Shown: positions 27,486 to 35,639 of the stretch, in pieces
Position numbering within the stretch: the first letter of the stretch is position 1
How the letters are laid out: each line of letters begins with the position of its first letter
From: Paracoccaceae bacterium
Lineage (GTDB): Bacteria > Pseudomonadota > Alphaproteobacteria > Rhodobacterales > Rhodobacteraceae
DNA length: 64,000 nt
Assembly (NCBI GenBank): GCA_017854585.1
Contig: JAFMHK010000017.1
Location: forward strand, 1 to 64,000
Reading direction: 5' to 3'
Notes under the pieces: generated by a model
Databases searched by the model: none
Told to the model about the DNA's origin: nothing
Seen by the model: the letters and a program-made list of their open reading frames with translations, nothing else
Program-made: the position numbers and the translations under genes

Positions 27486-28342
27486 CCGGCGCACGCCTTT
27501 GGGGGCTGACCGCACTGACCATGTTGGCCTTCGCGGCCAATTCGGTGCTGAACCGTGCCGCGGTCGAGGGCGGGCATATCGACCCGCTGGCGTTTTCCAT
27601 CGTCCGCGTGCTGGCCGGGGCGGCCGTGCTGGCGGCGCTGGTGCTGGCCACGCGCCGTCCCTTGCGCTTTTTCGCCATGGCGCGCCTCTGGGGGGCAACC
27701 ACGCTCAGCCTATATCTGCTGGGGTTTTCGGTTGCCTATGCGCACTTGGATGCGGGGGTTGGCGCGTTGATCTTGTTTGGCGGCGTGCAGGTCACGATGT
27801 TCGCAGGTGCCGTCCTTGGCCGTGATGTTGTGCCCCGGCGCCGTTGGATTGGCGCGGGTCTGGCGATGGCGGGACTTGCATGGCTGATGTGGCCCGCCGG
27901 CGGGGCGGCGGTGCCGGTGATCGGTTGCATCGCAATGAGCATCGCAGCACTTGGCTGGGGGCTTTATTCGCTGGCCGGGCGCGGTGCCGCGGACCCTTTG
28001 GCGGAAACGGCGGCGAATTTCATCTGGGCCGTGCCATTGGTCTGGCTGCCTGTCTTGATGGCACCGGTCGCGCCGGATGCCACGGGGCCAGACGGACTTG
28101 GGCTGACGCTTGCCGTGATCTCAGGGGCGATGACCTCGGGCCTTGGCTATGCCTTATGGTACACGGTGCTGCCTCGTCTGGGCGCGTCATTGGCGGGGTT
28201 GGTTCAACTCAGCGTGCCGGTGATTGCGGTTGTGGCCGGGTTCGCCTTGCTGGGCGAAGGTATGAGCGGTCGGATGATCGGTGCGGGCTTGTTGGTTCTG
28301 GGGGGCATCGCCTATGGGGTCGGGGTGCAGCGCAAGGTCTGA
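27482..28342 (+). CDS. EamA/DMT-family transporter
   Basis: A 286-residue inner-membrane protein with ten predicted helices in two EamA repeats, the usual size. The first repeat starts AFAANSVLNRAAVEG, and the second ends in SVPVIAVVAGFALLGEGMSGRMIGAGLLVLGG, the classical closing pattern. It probably exports or imports a small metabolite; the substrate is unknown. Its ATG lies inside the PhnM stop region, so the two are translationally coupled and may share a pathway. Convergent with the Nudix gene. Confidence 0.88.
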   Translation: MTGARLWGLTALTMLAFAANSVLNRAAVEGGHIDPLAFSIVRVLAGAAVLAALVLATRRPLRFFAMARLWGATTLSLYLLGFSVAYAHLDAGVGALILFGGVQVTMFAGAVLGRDVVPRRRWIGAGLAMAGLAWLMWPAGGAAVPVIGCIAMSIAALGWGLYSLAGRGAADPLAETAANFIWAVPLVWLPVLMAPVAPDATGPDGLGLTLAVISGAMTSGLGYALWYTVLPRLGASLAGLVQLSVPVIAVVAGFALLGEGMSGRMIGAGLLVLGGIAYGVGVQRKV

Positions 28343-28358
28343 GCTGAGCGCGCCACAC

Positions 28359-28799
28359 CTAGCGCACGACGGGCTCCAGCGCGTCATACAAGATGCCCGT
28401 CCCCCACGCGGCGGCCGCAAGGCTGTCGGGCTTGGCGCGGCGCGACACCAATTCCTCTTGCGAGAGCAAATAGCGATCGGTCACGATACCCTCGGGATCG
28501 GTCCAGGGCGCCAGAGGGTCGCCCGCTACATGGGTGACCCGGAAATACACGTCAACCTGATGGAACCGCCGCCGCTGGTCGTGAAACTCGTTGACGAGAC
28601 ATGGCTCGCCGACTGTCACGGTCAGCCCGGTTTCCTCATGAAACTCACGCCTGAGATTGTCGGGGAGGGAGCTGTGCATTTCAACGCCGCCACCGGGGGC
28701 GCACAAAAGGTCCGACGTGCCGCCGGGCCACGCATTGACCAGCAGCAAGCGATTTTCGATCAACAAGAGACCGCGAACGGCAAGGCGGGGGCGAGACAT
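28359..28799 (-). CDS. Nudix hydrolase
   Basis: A 146-residue Nudix-fold protein that should cleave nucleoside diphosphates linked to another group. The box reads GGGVEMHSSLPDNLRREFHEETGL-like over about residues 36-59: the catalytic REFHEETGL end is intact, but the first glutamate of the canonical GX5E is replaced by serine. It is divergent from the lipase-like gene and convergent with the EamA gene. Substrate unknown. The start MSRPRLAVRG is by similarity; an in-frame ATG 20 codons upstream is less likely. Confidence 0.82.
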   Translation of the reverse strand: MSRPRLAVRGLLLIENRLLLVNAWPGGTSDLLCAPGGGVEMHSSLPDNLRREFHEETGLTVTVGEPCLVNEFHDQRRRFHQVDVYFRVTHVAGDPLAPWTDPEGIVTDRYLLSQEELVSRRAKPDSLAAAAWGTGILYDALEPVVR

Positions 28800-28878
28800 G
28801 GCTGACACCGTGACGTCTTGGCCCCACCAGTGCAATACCCCCTGTTGATTGCAGCACATCGGTTCTATCTATCGGGTC

Positions 28879-29607
28879 ATGATCCGCCTTGCAGCCACCC
28901 TTTCCCTGTCCCTTCTCGCGCTGCCGGCGTGGGCCGAGGACTGTGTGATCCTGCTCCATGGTCTGGCGCGCGGGACGGCCTCGCTCAGCGTCATGGAAGA
29001 GGCGCTGGAAGCTGCCGATTACCGGGTGGTGAACCAAGGCTATCCGTCCCGCCGCGCATCCATCGCGGAACTTGCCCCCGATACGATCTTGCCCGCGATG
29101 GCGCGCTGCGGGGCCGAACGTGTGCATTTCGTGACCCATTCGATGGGCGGCATCCTCTTGCGTTACTGGTTGTCGCAGCACCGGCCCGCGCGCCTTGGTC
29201 GCGTCGTCATGCTGGCGCCACCCAATCAAGGCTCGGAATTGGTGGATGTGCTGGGCCCGCTGGAGCCGTTCGAATGGCTGAACGGCCCGGCGGGGCAGGA
29301 ATTGGGGACCGGACCGACCGATTTGCCGAACCGCCTGCCGCCGGTCGATTTCAGCCTTGGCGTCATTGCCGGGGACCGGACGTTGAACCCGGTCTACTCT
29401 GCCCTGATCAGCGGAGCCGACGACGGCAAGGTTTCGGTCGCGGCAACCCGGGTTGAGGGGATGACGGATCATATCGTCCTGCCCGTCACCCACACGTTCA
29501 TGATGAACAATCCTCAGGTTATCGCCGAGGTCATCGCCTTTCTCGAAACCGGGGCTTTCGATCACGACATGGATTTCTTCGGCGCGATCGAAGAACTGGT
29601 GGAATGA
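28879..29607 (+). CDS. Exported alpha/beta hydrolase (lipase/esterase-like)
   Basis: A 242-residue protein with a Sec signal peptide ([20 protein letters not shown], cut after AWA). The alpha/beta hydrolase core follows: [11 protein letters not shown] (oxyanion region), [14 protein letters not shown] with nucleophile Ser88, a likely aspartate in [10 protein letters not shown], and His in LPVTHTFMM. It resembles bacterial lipases and PGAP1-like esterases that act in the periplasm. Substrate unknown. The start is fixed by the signal peptide. It is divergent from the Nudix gene, and copy D of the dispersed repeat lies after its stop. Confidence 0.83.
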   Translation: MIRLAATLSLSLLALPAWAEDCVILLHGLARGTASLSVMEEALEAADYRVVNQGYPSRRASIAELAPDTILPAMARCGAERVHFVTHSMGGILLRYWLSQHRPARLGRVVMLAPPNQGSELVDVLGPLEPFEWLNGPAGQELGTGPTDLPNRLPPVDFSLGVIAGDRTLNPVYSALISGADDGKVSVAATRVEGMTDHIVLPVTHTFMMNNPQVIAEVIAFLETGAFDHDMDFFGAIEELVE

Positions 29608-29705
29608 TCAGCGCCCGGCACAGGGTGGACAGGCCGGATACCTCCCGCAACCCTACTTGGGTCATGAAATCCACACCGACCCGGTGACGGACCTTGCACA
29701 TCTTT

Positions 29706-29759
29706 GCTTTGAAAATATGGCGGGGGGAGGCCGTAGGCCCGGGGGGGCTGGCCCCCCTC
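29706..29759 (+). repeat. Dispersed 3'-flanking GC-rich repeat, copy D
   Basis: Here the element reads CTTTGAAAATATGGCGGGGGGAGGCC, a short hairpin and GGGGGGGCTGGCCCCCC on the plus strand. It is a diverged, oppositely oriented copy. It still has its CTTT...GG end towards the stop codon of the gene that precedes it on that strand, the alpha/beta hydrolase. It also abuts the purK stop. Confidence 0.6.
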
Positions 29760-30828
29760 AGGCCGCGCCCGTCACGCGGTTGACGTGTGCCATCTTGCGC
29801 CCCGCCCGCACCTCGGTCTTCCCATAGAGATGCACCTGCACCCCGGATTGCCCGGCAAGATCGACGGCGCGGGCGACATCGTCACCGATCAGGTTTTCCA
29901 TAACCACATTGGCGTGGCGGGCACCATCGCCCAGCGGCCATCCGGTGATCGCGCGAATGTGCTGTTCGAACTGGTCCACGGCACATCCGGCCTGCGTCCA
30001 GTGGCCCGAATTATGCACGCGCGGCGCGATCTCGTTGACCACAAGACCTTCGGGCGTCACGAAAAGCTCCACCCCCATTACCCCGACATAATTCAGCGCA
30101 GTCAGGATCCGGGATGCGATCAGCACAGCATCCGTGCGCAGTGCGGCGCGGATCGGGGCGGGCACAGTCGTGGAGGCTAAGATGCCATCGACATGTACGT
30201 TTGCACCGGGGTCATAGGCCGCGATCTCGCCGTCGATCGAACGTGCGGCGATAACAGAGATTTCGGACGTGAAATGGACAAACCCCTCAGCGATGGCGCT
30301 TGCGCCGTTCAGGCTGTCGAGAGCGGCGGGCCCATCATCGGGGGTCATGACACGTGCCTGTCCCTTGCCGTCATAACCAAAGCGGCGGGTCTTCATGATG
30401 GCCGGCGTCCCGGTATGGGCCAAGGCCGCGGCCAGATCGTCGGGTGTTTCGATGGCGGCAAAAGGGGCTGTTATCAGGCCCAGACCCTGCAGGAAGGTTT
30501 TTTCGGTCAGGCGATCCTGACTGACCTCAAGCGCGCGGCGGTCGGGATAAAGCGGGGCGGTGGCGGCCAGGATATCCAGCGCGGGTGCGGGAATGTTTTC
30601 GAACTCGAACGTGATGACATCACAGGCGGCGGCAAAGCCTTGCAGCGCCGCCGCGTCGTCGTAACTGGCCTGGGTCCAGGCGTGCGCGACATCGGCGGCG
30701 GGTGCGCTGCCGGGTTCGAAGATATGGGTCTTGTAACCCAGACGCGCGGCGGCCATCGCCAGCATCCGGCCCAACTGACCGCCGCCCAGAATGCCGATTG
30801 TGCTGCCTTGGGGCAGGGGGTCAGTCAT
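29758..30828 (-). CDS. purK: 5-(carboxyamino)imidazole ribonucleotide synthase
   Basis: ATP-grasp enzyme of purine synthesis that carboxylates AIR to N5-CAIR. The 356 residues begin with [15 protein letters not shown] and contain [16 protein letters not shown] (ATP-binding lid) and [18 protein letters not shown], the family signature near the C terminus. Its start overlaps the last eight bases of purE, and purE makes CAIR from its product, so the two form a coupled purE-purK operon. Confidence 0.97.
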   Translation of the reverse strand: MTDPLPQGSTIGILGGGQLGRMLAMAAARLGYKTHIFEPGSAPAADVAHAWTQASYDDAAALQGFAAACDVITFEFENIPAPALDILAATAPLYPDRRALEVSQDRLTEKTFLQGLGLITAPFAAIETPDDLAAALAHTGTPAIMKTRRFGYDGKGQARVMTPDDGPAALDSLNGASAIAEGFVHFTSEISVIAARSIDGEIAAYDPGANVHVDGILASTTVPAPIRAALRTDAVLIASRILTALNYVGVMGVELFVTPEGLVVNEIAPRVHNSGHWTQAGCAVDQFEQHIRAITGWPLGDGARHANVVMENLIGDDVARAVDLAGQSGVQVHLYGKTEVRAGRKMAHVNRVTGAA

Positions 30829-31309
30829 CTTGCGGCACCTCGGGGATGGAGGCGGACAGGTCTGCCCGCCATGCGTCCAGACGCGCGGCCAGAGCCGGAT
30901 CGGACAGCGCCAGAATGCCTGCGGCCATCAGGCCCGCGTTTGCCGCGCCCGCCGCGCCGATCGCCATGGTTGCAACCGGGTAGCCACGCGGCATCTGCAG
31001 GATGGAATACAGACTGTCGATACCGGACAGCGCCTTGGTCTGCACCGGAACACCGATCACCGGCAGCCGTGTTTTCGATGCCATCATTCCTGGAAGATGC
31101 GCCGCGCCGCCTGCACCCGCGATAATCACCTTGAGCCCGCGATCCGTGGCGGTCTTGCCATAATCCCAGAGCCTGTCGGGCGTCCGATGCGCGGAGACGA
31201 TCCGTGTCTCATAGGACACGCCAAGCGCGTCCAGCATGTCTGCGGCCTCGCGCATGGTGGGCCAGTCCGACTGACTGCCCATGATGATGCCAACGTCTAT
31301 GTCACCCAT
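30821..31309 (-). CDS. purE: N5-carboxyaminoimidazole ribonucleotide mutase
   Basis: Rearranges N5-CAIR to CAIR in purine synthesis. The 162 residues show the class I PurE pattern: [14 protein letters not shown] (6-19), the active-site [20 protein letters not shown], and [17 protein letters not shown]. It is the first gene of purE-purK, with purK starting inside its 3' end. Confidence 0.97.
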   Translation of the reverse strand: MGDIDVGIIMGSQSDWPTMREAADMLDALGVSYETRIVSAHRTPDRLWDYGKTATDRGLKVIIAGAGGAAHLPGMMASKTRLPVIGVPVQTKALSGIDSLYSILQMPRGYPVATMAIGAAGAANAGLMAAGILALSDPALAARLDAWRADLSASIPEVPQDD

Positions 31310-31378
31310 GTTCCTGTCCCCGGATGGCTGTGTGCAGCAGCATTAGCGTCTGCCCGCCCAAGGGGCAACGGCAAGCGG

Positions 31379-31597
31379 TCAGGCGATGATATCCGGGGTC
31401 AGTTCGTCTTCGATGCGCGCGATCTGGTCTTTCAGCGCAAGCTTGCGCTTTTTCAACCGCTGAAGCGTCAGCTGATCAGGGCTGACCAACAGGTGCAGCG
31501 CATCGATAGAATCGTTCAGGTCGCGGTGTTCACGACGCAGCACCTCCAGCTTGACGCGGAGCACATCCTCGTGGGTCATCTCGGTCGGGGCGTTCAT
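31379..31597 (-). CDS. YdcH-family (DUF465) protein
   Basis: A 72-residue, charged, helical protein of the YdcH/DUF465 family. The family core is visible: LEVLRREHRDLNDSIDAL and LTLQRLKKRKLALKDQIARIEDEL, which should form a helical hairpin or coiled coil. The function is unknown. The start MNAPTEMTHED is chosen because upstream in-frame residues are not helical and lack family similarity. It lies 69 bp upstream of purE on the same strand. Confidence 0.8.
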   Translation of the reverse strand: MNAPTEMTHEDVLRVKLEVLRREHRDLNDSIDALHLLVSPDQLTLQRLKKRKLALKDQIARIEDELTPDIIA

Positions 31598-31684
31598 CAA
31601 CGTGCCTGATTTTGGGGGAGAATCTTCCCTGCAGAAGTTGACATTACCGTGTTGGCCGGCGCTTGGCAAAGGCCATGCGCAGCC

Positions 31685-31713
31685 CTTGCAGCGGCGCGTC
31701 ACGCGCCCCATAT
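31685..31713 (+). promoter_or_regulatory. Sigma-32 (RpoH)-type promoter for hsp20
   Basis: CTTGCAG at 31685-31691 and CCCCATAT at 31706-31713 are separated by 14 bp, a close match to the RpoH consensus (CTTGAAA, 11-16 bp, CCCCAT-T). The predicted start lies about 60 bp before the hsp20 ATG. Confidence 0.65.
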
Positions 31714-31782
31714 TCCATACAACGGGGCTGCCGAGATAGGGGCCCACCCACGCAGATCGCTTTGATGTAAAGGATGTGCCCG

Positions 31783-32199
31783 ATGACTAAATTGACCTTG
31801 GGGTCACACCCTTTCTTGCTGGGATTTGATCAGTTGGAACGACTGGTTGAACGCACCGCAAAGACAGGTAATGACGGTTATCCGCCCTACAATATCGAAC
31901 AACGCGGCGAAAATGCGTATCGGATCACCTTGGCCGTTGCCGGGTTCGCCGAGGATGACCTGTCGATCACGCTTGAGGATCGGCAACTGGTTGTCCGGGG
32001 CCGTCAGGGGGAAGAGCCCGACAGCCGCGTGTTTCTGCACCGGGGCATTGCCGCCCGCCAGTTCCAGCGCAGCTTCGTGCTGGCAGAGGGCGTGGATGTG
32101 GCTGGGGCGACCATTGAACATGGACTTTTGCACGTCGACCTGAACCGGGCCGTTCCCGACAGTGTTGTCCAGACCATCAAGATCAAGACCGGAGGGTAA
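31783..32199 (+). CDS. Small heat-shock protein (Hsp20/IbpA type)
   Basis: A 138-residue alpha-crystallin-domain chaperone that binds unfolding proteins. The domain runs from about residue 30: YNIEQRGENAYRITLAVAGF, then DDLSITLEDRQLVVRGRQ, and the C-terminal LHVDLNRAVPDSVV with the L/I-x-I/V anchor region. The IbpA-type start TLGSHPFLLGFDQLERL is present. AAAGGA favours ATG 31783 over the ATG three codons upstream. It forms an operon with the DUF1150 gene and has an RpoH-like promoter. Confidence 0.92.
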   Translation: MTKLTLGSHPFLLGFDQLERLVERTAKTGNDGYPPYNIEQRGENAYRITLAVAGFAEDDLSITLEDRQLVVRGRQGEEPDSRVFLHRGIAARQFQRSFVLAEGVDVAGATIEHGLLHVDLNRAVPDSVVQTIKIKTGG

Positions 32200-32203
32200 T
32201 GAC

Positions 32204-32443
32204 ATGACAAATGAATTCGCCGCCGCAGACGCGCGCACCGGGGCCGGGGCACATCCCTTGGTCTATATCCGGAAGGTTGCGGTCGCCGATCTGCCAGATG
32301 ACGTGCGCGAGCAGGCCGTCGGCCTGAAGGAACTTTATGCTATCGCGGGTGAAACCGGCGAACAGCTGGCATTGGTCCGGGATCGCAAATTGGCCTTCAT
32401 GGTCGCACGGCAGAACGACTTCACGCCAGTCAGCGTGCACTAA
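32204..32443 (+). CDS. DUF1150 family protein
   Basis: A 79-residue protein of DUF1150, a family that in alphaproteobacteria commonly follows hsp20. The conserved middle YIRKVAVADLPDDVREQA and the end ALVRDRKLAFMVARQNDFTPVSVH are clear. The function is unknown, but the tight position (4 bp after hsp20, with GGAGGG as its ribosome site in the hsp20 3' end) suggests a heat-shock role. Confidence 0.9.
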   Translation: MTNEFAAADARTGAGAHPLVYIRKVAVADLPDDVREQAVGLKELYAIAGETGEQLALVRDRKLAFMVARQNDFTPVSVH

Positions 32444-32470
32444 GCTGCGGCGCTTCCACGTGTGTAGACA

Positions 32471-32497
32471 AAGGGCGCGCTTCGGCGCGCCTTTTTT
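32471..32497 (+). terminator. Intrinsic terminator of the hsp20-DUF1150 operon
   Basis: GGCGCGC and GCGCGCC form the stem around a TTCG tetraloop (32481-32484), followed by six T residues. It lies 30 bp after the DUF1150 stop. Confidence 0.93.
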
Positions 32498-32563
32498 CGT
32501 GGCATCTTGCACCTGACCCACAAAGCGCCATTGTGGTCCGGCAACAATCGGGGCCGCCGCACT

Positions 32564-33823
32564 GTGAAGCCCATAATTCTTAACACCCTGACTGGTTATA
32601 CGGGCGCGCGGTTGCGCGCCGACGTCCTTGCGGGGGTCACCGTGGCGATGGTGGCGTTGCCGTTGAGCCTTGCGATCGCCATTGCATCGGGGGCCGATCC
32701 CGCCACCGGGCTGGTCACGGCAATCGTTGCGGGATTCGTCATTTCGCTCTTGGGTGGCAGCCGGGTGCAGATCGGCGGGCCAACAGGGGCATTTATCGTG
32801 GTGGTGTTCGGCGTGATTGCGGAACATGGCTATGACGGGTTGGTGCTTGCAACATTCATGGCTGGCCTGATCTTGTTGGCGGCAGGGTATCTGCGGGCGG
32901 GAAACCTGGTGGCCTATGTGCCGGAACCAGTGATCAACGGGTTTACCATCGGCATTGCCGTGATCATCGCGACCAGCCAGTTGAAGGACTTGTTTGGCCT
33001 TGTGACCGACACGATGCCCGCCGATTTCTTTGGCAAGATCGGGGTCTTGTGGGATGTGCGCGATACCGTGACATGGCCTGCACTGGCCGTTGGATTGGTC
33101 ACGATGGTGCTGATCGTCCTTCTGCGCCGCGCGGCACCGAAATGGCCGGGGCTGATCGTCGCGGTAGGGGCCACTTCTGCGATCGTGGTGTTTGCGATGC
33201 TGCCGGTCGATACGATCGGATCGCGTTTTGGTGCGCTGCCGTCAAGTTTGCCGCGACCAGCGCTGCCGGAGATCAGTCTGGCGCGAATGGCGGAGCTGCT
33301 TCCGTCGGCCTTTGTCATCGCATTTCTTGCCGGGGTGGAATCGCTTTTGTCCGCGATGGTCGCGGACCGGATGATCAACGACCGCCACCGTCCCAACGCC
33401 GAGGTCATTGCCCAAGGCTATGCAAATATCGCGTCCTCGCTGTTTGGCGGCCTTCCCGCGACGGGTGCGATCGCGCGGACGGCGACGAACATCCGCGCGG
33501 GTGGCAGCACCCCCATCGCGGGGATCGTGCATGCCGTGGTCTTGCTCGTGGTGATGATGCTGGCGGCGCCGCTGGCGGGGTATCTGGCGATGCCTGCGTT
33601 GGCCGCCCTTCTGATCCTGACGGCATGGAACATGAGCGAGCCGCACAAATGGCGGGGGTATCTGGCAGAACGCCGATCCGACAAGCTGCTGTTGCTGCTG
33701 ACGCTGGTGTTGACCGTGGTGGCGGACCTGACCGTTGCCATCGGGGTGGGTGTTGCGGTGGGGTTGGCCCTGCGGCTGCGCCGCCGTGATGCGCCGAACG
33801 ACTGGACCCCGCCGGATCGTTAG
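32564..33823 (+). CDS. SulP-family anion permease lacking a STAS domain
   Basis: A 419-residue membrane protein with the SulP/SLC26 core. Near the N terminus are DVLAGVTVAMVALPLSLAIAIASG and the signature GGPTGAFIVVVFG, then a PEPVINGFTIGIAV segment. The family's asparagine-rich loop reads GYANIASSLFGGLPATGAIARTA. It may carry sulfate or bicarbonate with protons or sodium. It stops after the last helix with RRRDAPNDWTP, so the cytoplasmic STAS domain of most bacterial SulP proteins is absent. The start is uncertain: GTG 32564 is used here, and a TTG at 32507 is possible. Confidence 0.85.
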   Translation: MKPIILNTLTGYTGARLRADVLAGVTVAMVALPLSLAIAIASGADPATGLVTAIVAGFVISLLGGSRVQIGGPTGAFIVVVFGVIAEHGYDGLVLATFMAGLILLAAGYLRAGNLVAYVPEPVINGFTIGIAVIIATSQLKDLFGLVTDTMPADFFGKIGVLWDVRDTVTWPALAVGLVTMVLIVLLRRAAPKWPGLIVAVGATSAIVVFAMLPVDTIGSRFGALPSSLPRPALPEISLARMAELLPSAFVIAFLAGVESLLSAMVADRMINDRHRPNAEVIAQGYANIASSLFGGLPATGAIARTATNIRAGGSTPIAGIVHAVVLLVVMMLAAPLAGYLAMPALAALLILTAWNMSEPHKWRGYLAERRSDKLLLLLTLVLTVVADLTVAIGVGVAVGLALRLRRRDAPNDWTPPDR

Positions 33824-33829
33824 CCGCCC

Positions 33830-35488
33830 CTAGCTGTCATCCCGCCATCTGTTCACAATCGGATAACGTCGGTCCAGCCAGAATGCACGCTCGGTCAATC
33901 GCGCGCCGGGGGCGGATTGGAAGCGCTTGTATTCACTGATGTAAATCAGGTGCTCGACCTTTTTCACGGTTGCGCGGTCATGCCCCTTGGCGACGCAGTC
34001 GGCCACCGATGCCTCCTTGTCGATCAACATCTCCAGAATGTCGTCCAGCACCTCGTAGGGGGGCAGGCTGTCCTCGTCGCGCTGGTTTTCGCGCAACTCG
34101 GCAGTCGGGGCCTTGTCGATCACGCGGGGGGGGATCACCTCGCCGGGCGGGGCCTTCATCCAAGGGCGATGATTGGCGTTGCGCCAGCGGCAGGTTTCGA
34201 ACACGCGTGTCTTGTACATGTCCTTGATTGGGTTATAGCCGCCCGCCATGTCGCCATAGATGGTGGCGTAGCCAACGGCGACCTCGGACTTGTTTCCGGT
34301 GGTCAGAAGCATTTCGCCGAACTTGTTCGACAGCGCCATCAAGATCACGCCGCGCAGGCGGGATTGTATGTTTTCTTCGGCGATGCCGGGTTCGGTGCCT
34401 TGGAAAAGATCGGCGAGTGCGTCGGTCACGGCGGCGCGGGGGCCGCTGATGGGGACGGTATCAAGCCGTGTGCCAAGCCTGTGGGCAACATCGGCCGCAT
34501 CATCAAGCGAGACCTGCGAGGTGTATTGCGACGGCAGCATCACGCAGCGCACGTTTTCCGGGCCAAGCGCGTCGGCGGCGATGGCGGCGACGATCGCACT
34601 GTCGATGCCGCCCGACAGGCCAAGCACGACCTTGGAAAAACCGGCCTTGTGGATGTAGTCGCGCGTGGCCTCGACCATGACCCGGTAATCGGCTTCCCAT
34701 TCATCGGGAAGATGGACCTTGTCGCCGTCAACGGCGCGCCAGCCATCGGGGGTCTGCACGAAATCAACGTGGAAAAGGCCTTCCTCGAAGGCGGGCATCT
34801 GCTGGGTCAGCTTGCCGCCGGGGTTCAAGACGAAGGACGCGCCATCGAACATCTGATCATCCTGTCCGCCAAGCAGGTTGAGGTAGACGAGCGGCAGGCC
34901 GGTTTCGACGACACGCGACACCATCAGCATCTGGCGCAACCCGAACTTGCCGCGATGGTAGGGCGACCCATTGGGCACCAGCAGTATTTCCGCCCCCGTT
35001 TCAGCAAGCGTTTCGGTGACGTCCTCGAACCATGCGTCCTCGCAGATCGGAATGCCGATGCGCAGGGGGCCGACCCGCACCGGGCCTGCGGGATTGCCTG
35101 CATGGTAATAGCGCACTTCGTCAAAGACATTGGAATTGGGCAGGTGATGCTTGAGCACGGTCGCGGTGATCTTGCCGCCTTCCAACACGAAATAGGCGTT
35201 GAAGGGTTTGTCGGCGGCAGGTAGGGGGCCGCCGATGCCAATGGCGGGCCCATCGGCACAATCGACCGCCAGTTGTTCCAGAACACGCTGCACATCGGCG
35301 GCAAAGGCGGGTTTGCGGACCAGATCCTGCAGCTGGTAACCGGTGATGAACATCTCGGGCAGGGCCAGCATATCAGCCCCGGCTGCCTTCGCCCGGCCCC
35401 ATGCATCACGCGCCTTGGCGGCGTTGCCAGCCAGATCGCCGACCGTGGGGTTCATCTGAGCCAAGCTGAGGCGGAATTTAGCTGTCAT
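33830..35488 (-). CDS. nadE: Glutamine-dependent NAD+ synthase
   Basis: Converts deamido-NAD to NAD using ammonia from glutamine. Of 552 residues, the N-terminal nitrilase-like glutaminase has the triad Glu45 (LALPEMFITG), Lys113 (VLKHHLPN) and Cys149 (IPICEDAWFE). The C-terminal synthetase has the pyrophosphate loop GLSGGIDSAIV (290-300) and TTGNKSEVAVGYATIYGD. The start MTAKFRLSLAQMNP is standard. Convergent with the SulP gene and divergent from the MORN gene. Confidence 0.97.
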   Translation of the reverse strand: MTAKFRLSLAQMNPTVGDLAGNAAKARDAWGRAKAAGADMLALPEMFITGYQLQDLVRKPAFAADVQRVLEQLAVDCADGPAIGIGGPLPAADKPFNAYFVLEGGKITATVLKHHLPNSNVFDEVRYYHAGNPAGPVRVGPLRIGIPICEDAWFEDVTETLAETGAEILLVPNGSPYHRGKFGLRQMLMVSRVVETGLPLVYLNLLGGQDDQMFDGASFVLNPGGKLTQQMPAFEEGLFHVDFVQTPDGWRAVDGDKVHLPDEWEADYRVMVEATRDYIHKAGFSKVVLGLSGGIDSAIVAAIAADALGPENVRCVMLPSQYTSQVSLDDAADVAHRLGTRLDTVPISGPRAAVTDALADLFQGTEPGIAEENIQSRLRGVILMALSNKFGEMLLTTGNKSEVAVGYATIYGDMAGGYNPIKDMYKTRVFETCRWRNANHRPWMKAPPGEVIPPRVIDKAPTAELRENQRDEDSLPPYEVLDDILEMLIDKEASVADCVAKGHDRATVKKVEHLIYISEYKRFQSAPGARLTERAFWLDRRYPIVNRWRDDS

Positions 35489-35639
35489 CGGGTCATGCCT
35501 TTCCGAAATCCGTTGCCCCGTCTTTAGCAGAACCATGGGCAGGGCCAAGCCGCGCGCCGCCGATCACCCTGAAATGCGTTGCGGGCGCGCAGCCTGTCAC
35601 CTAGGTTCGACTAGGATCAAGGCAAAGGATGCTTGGGGC

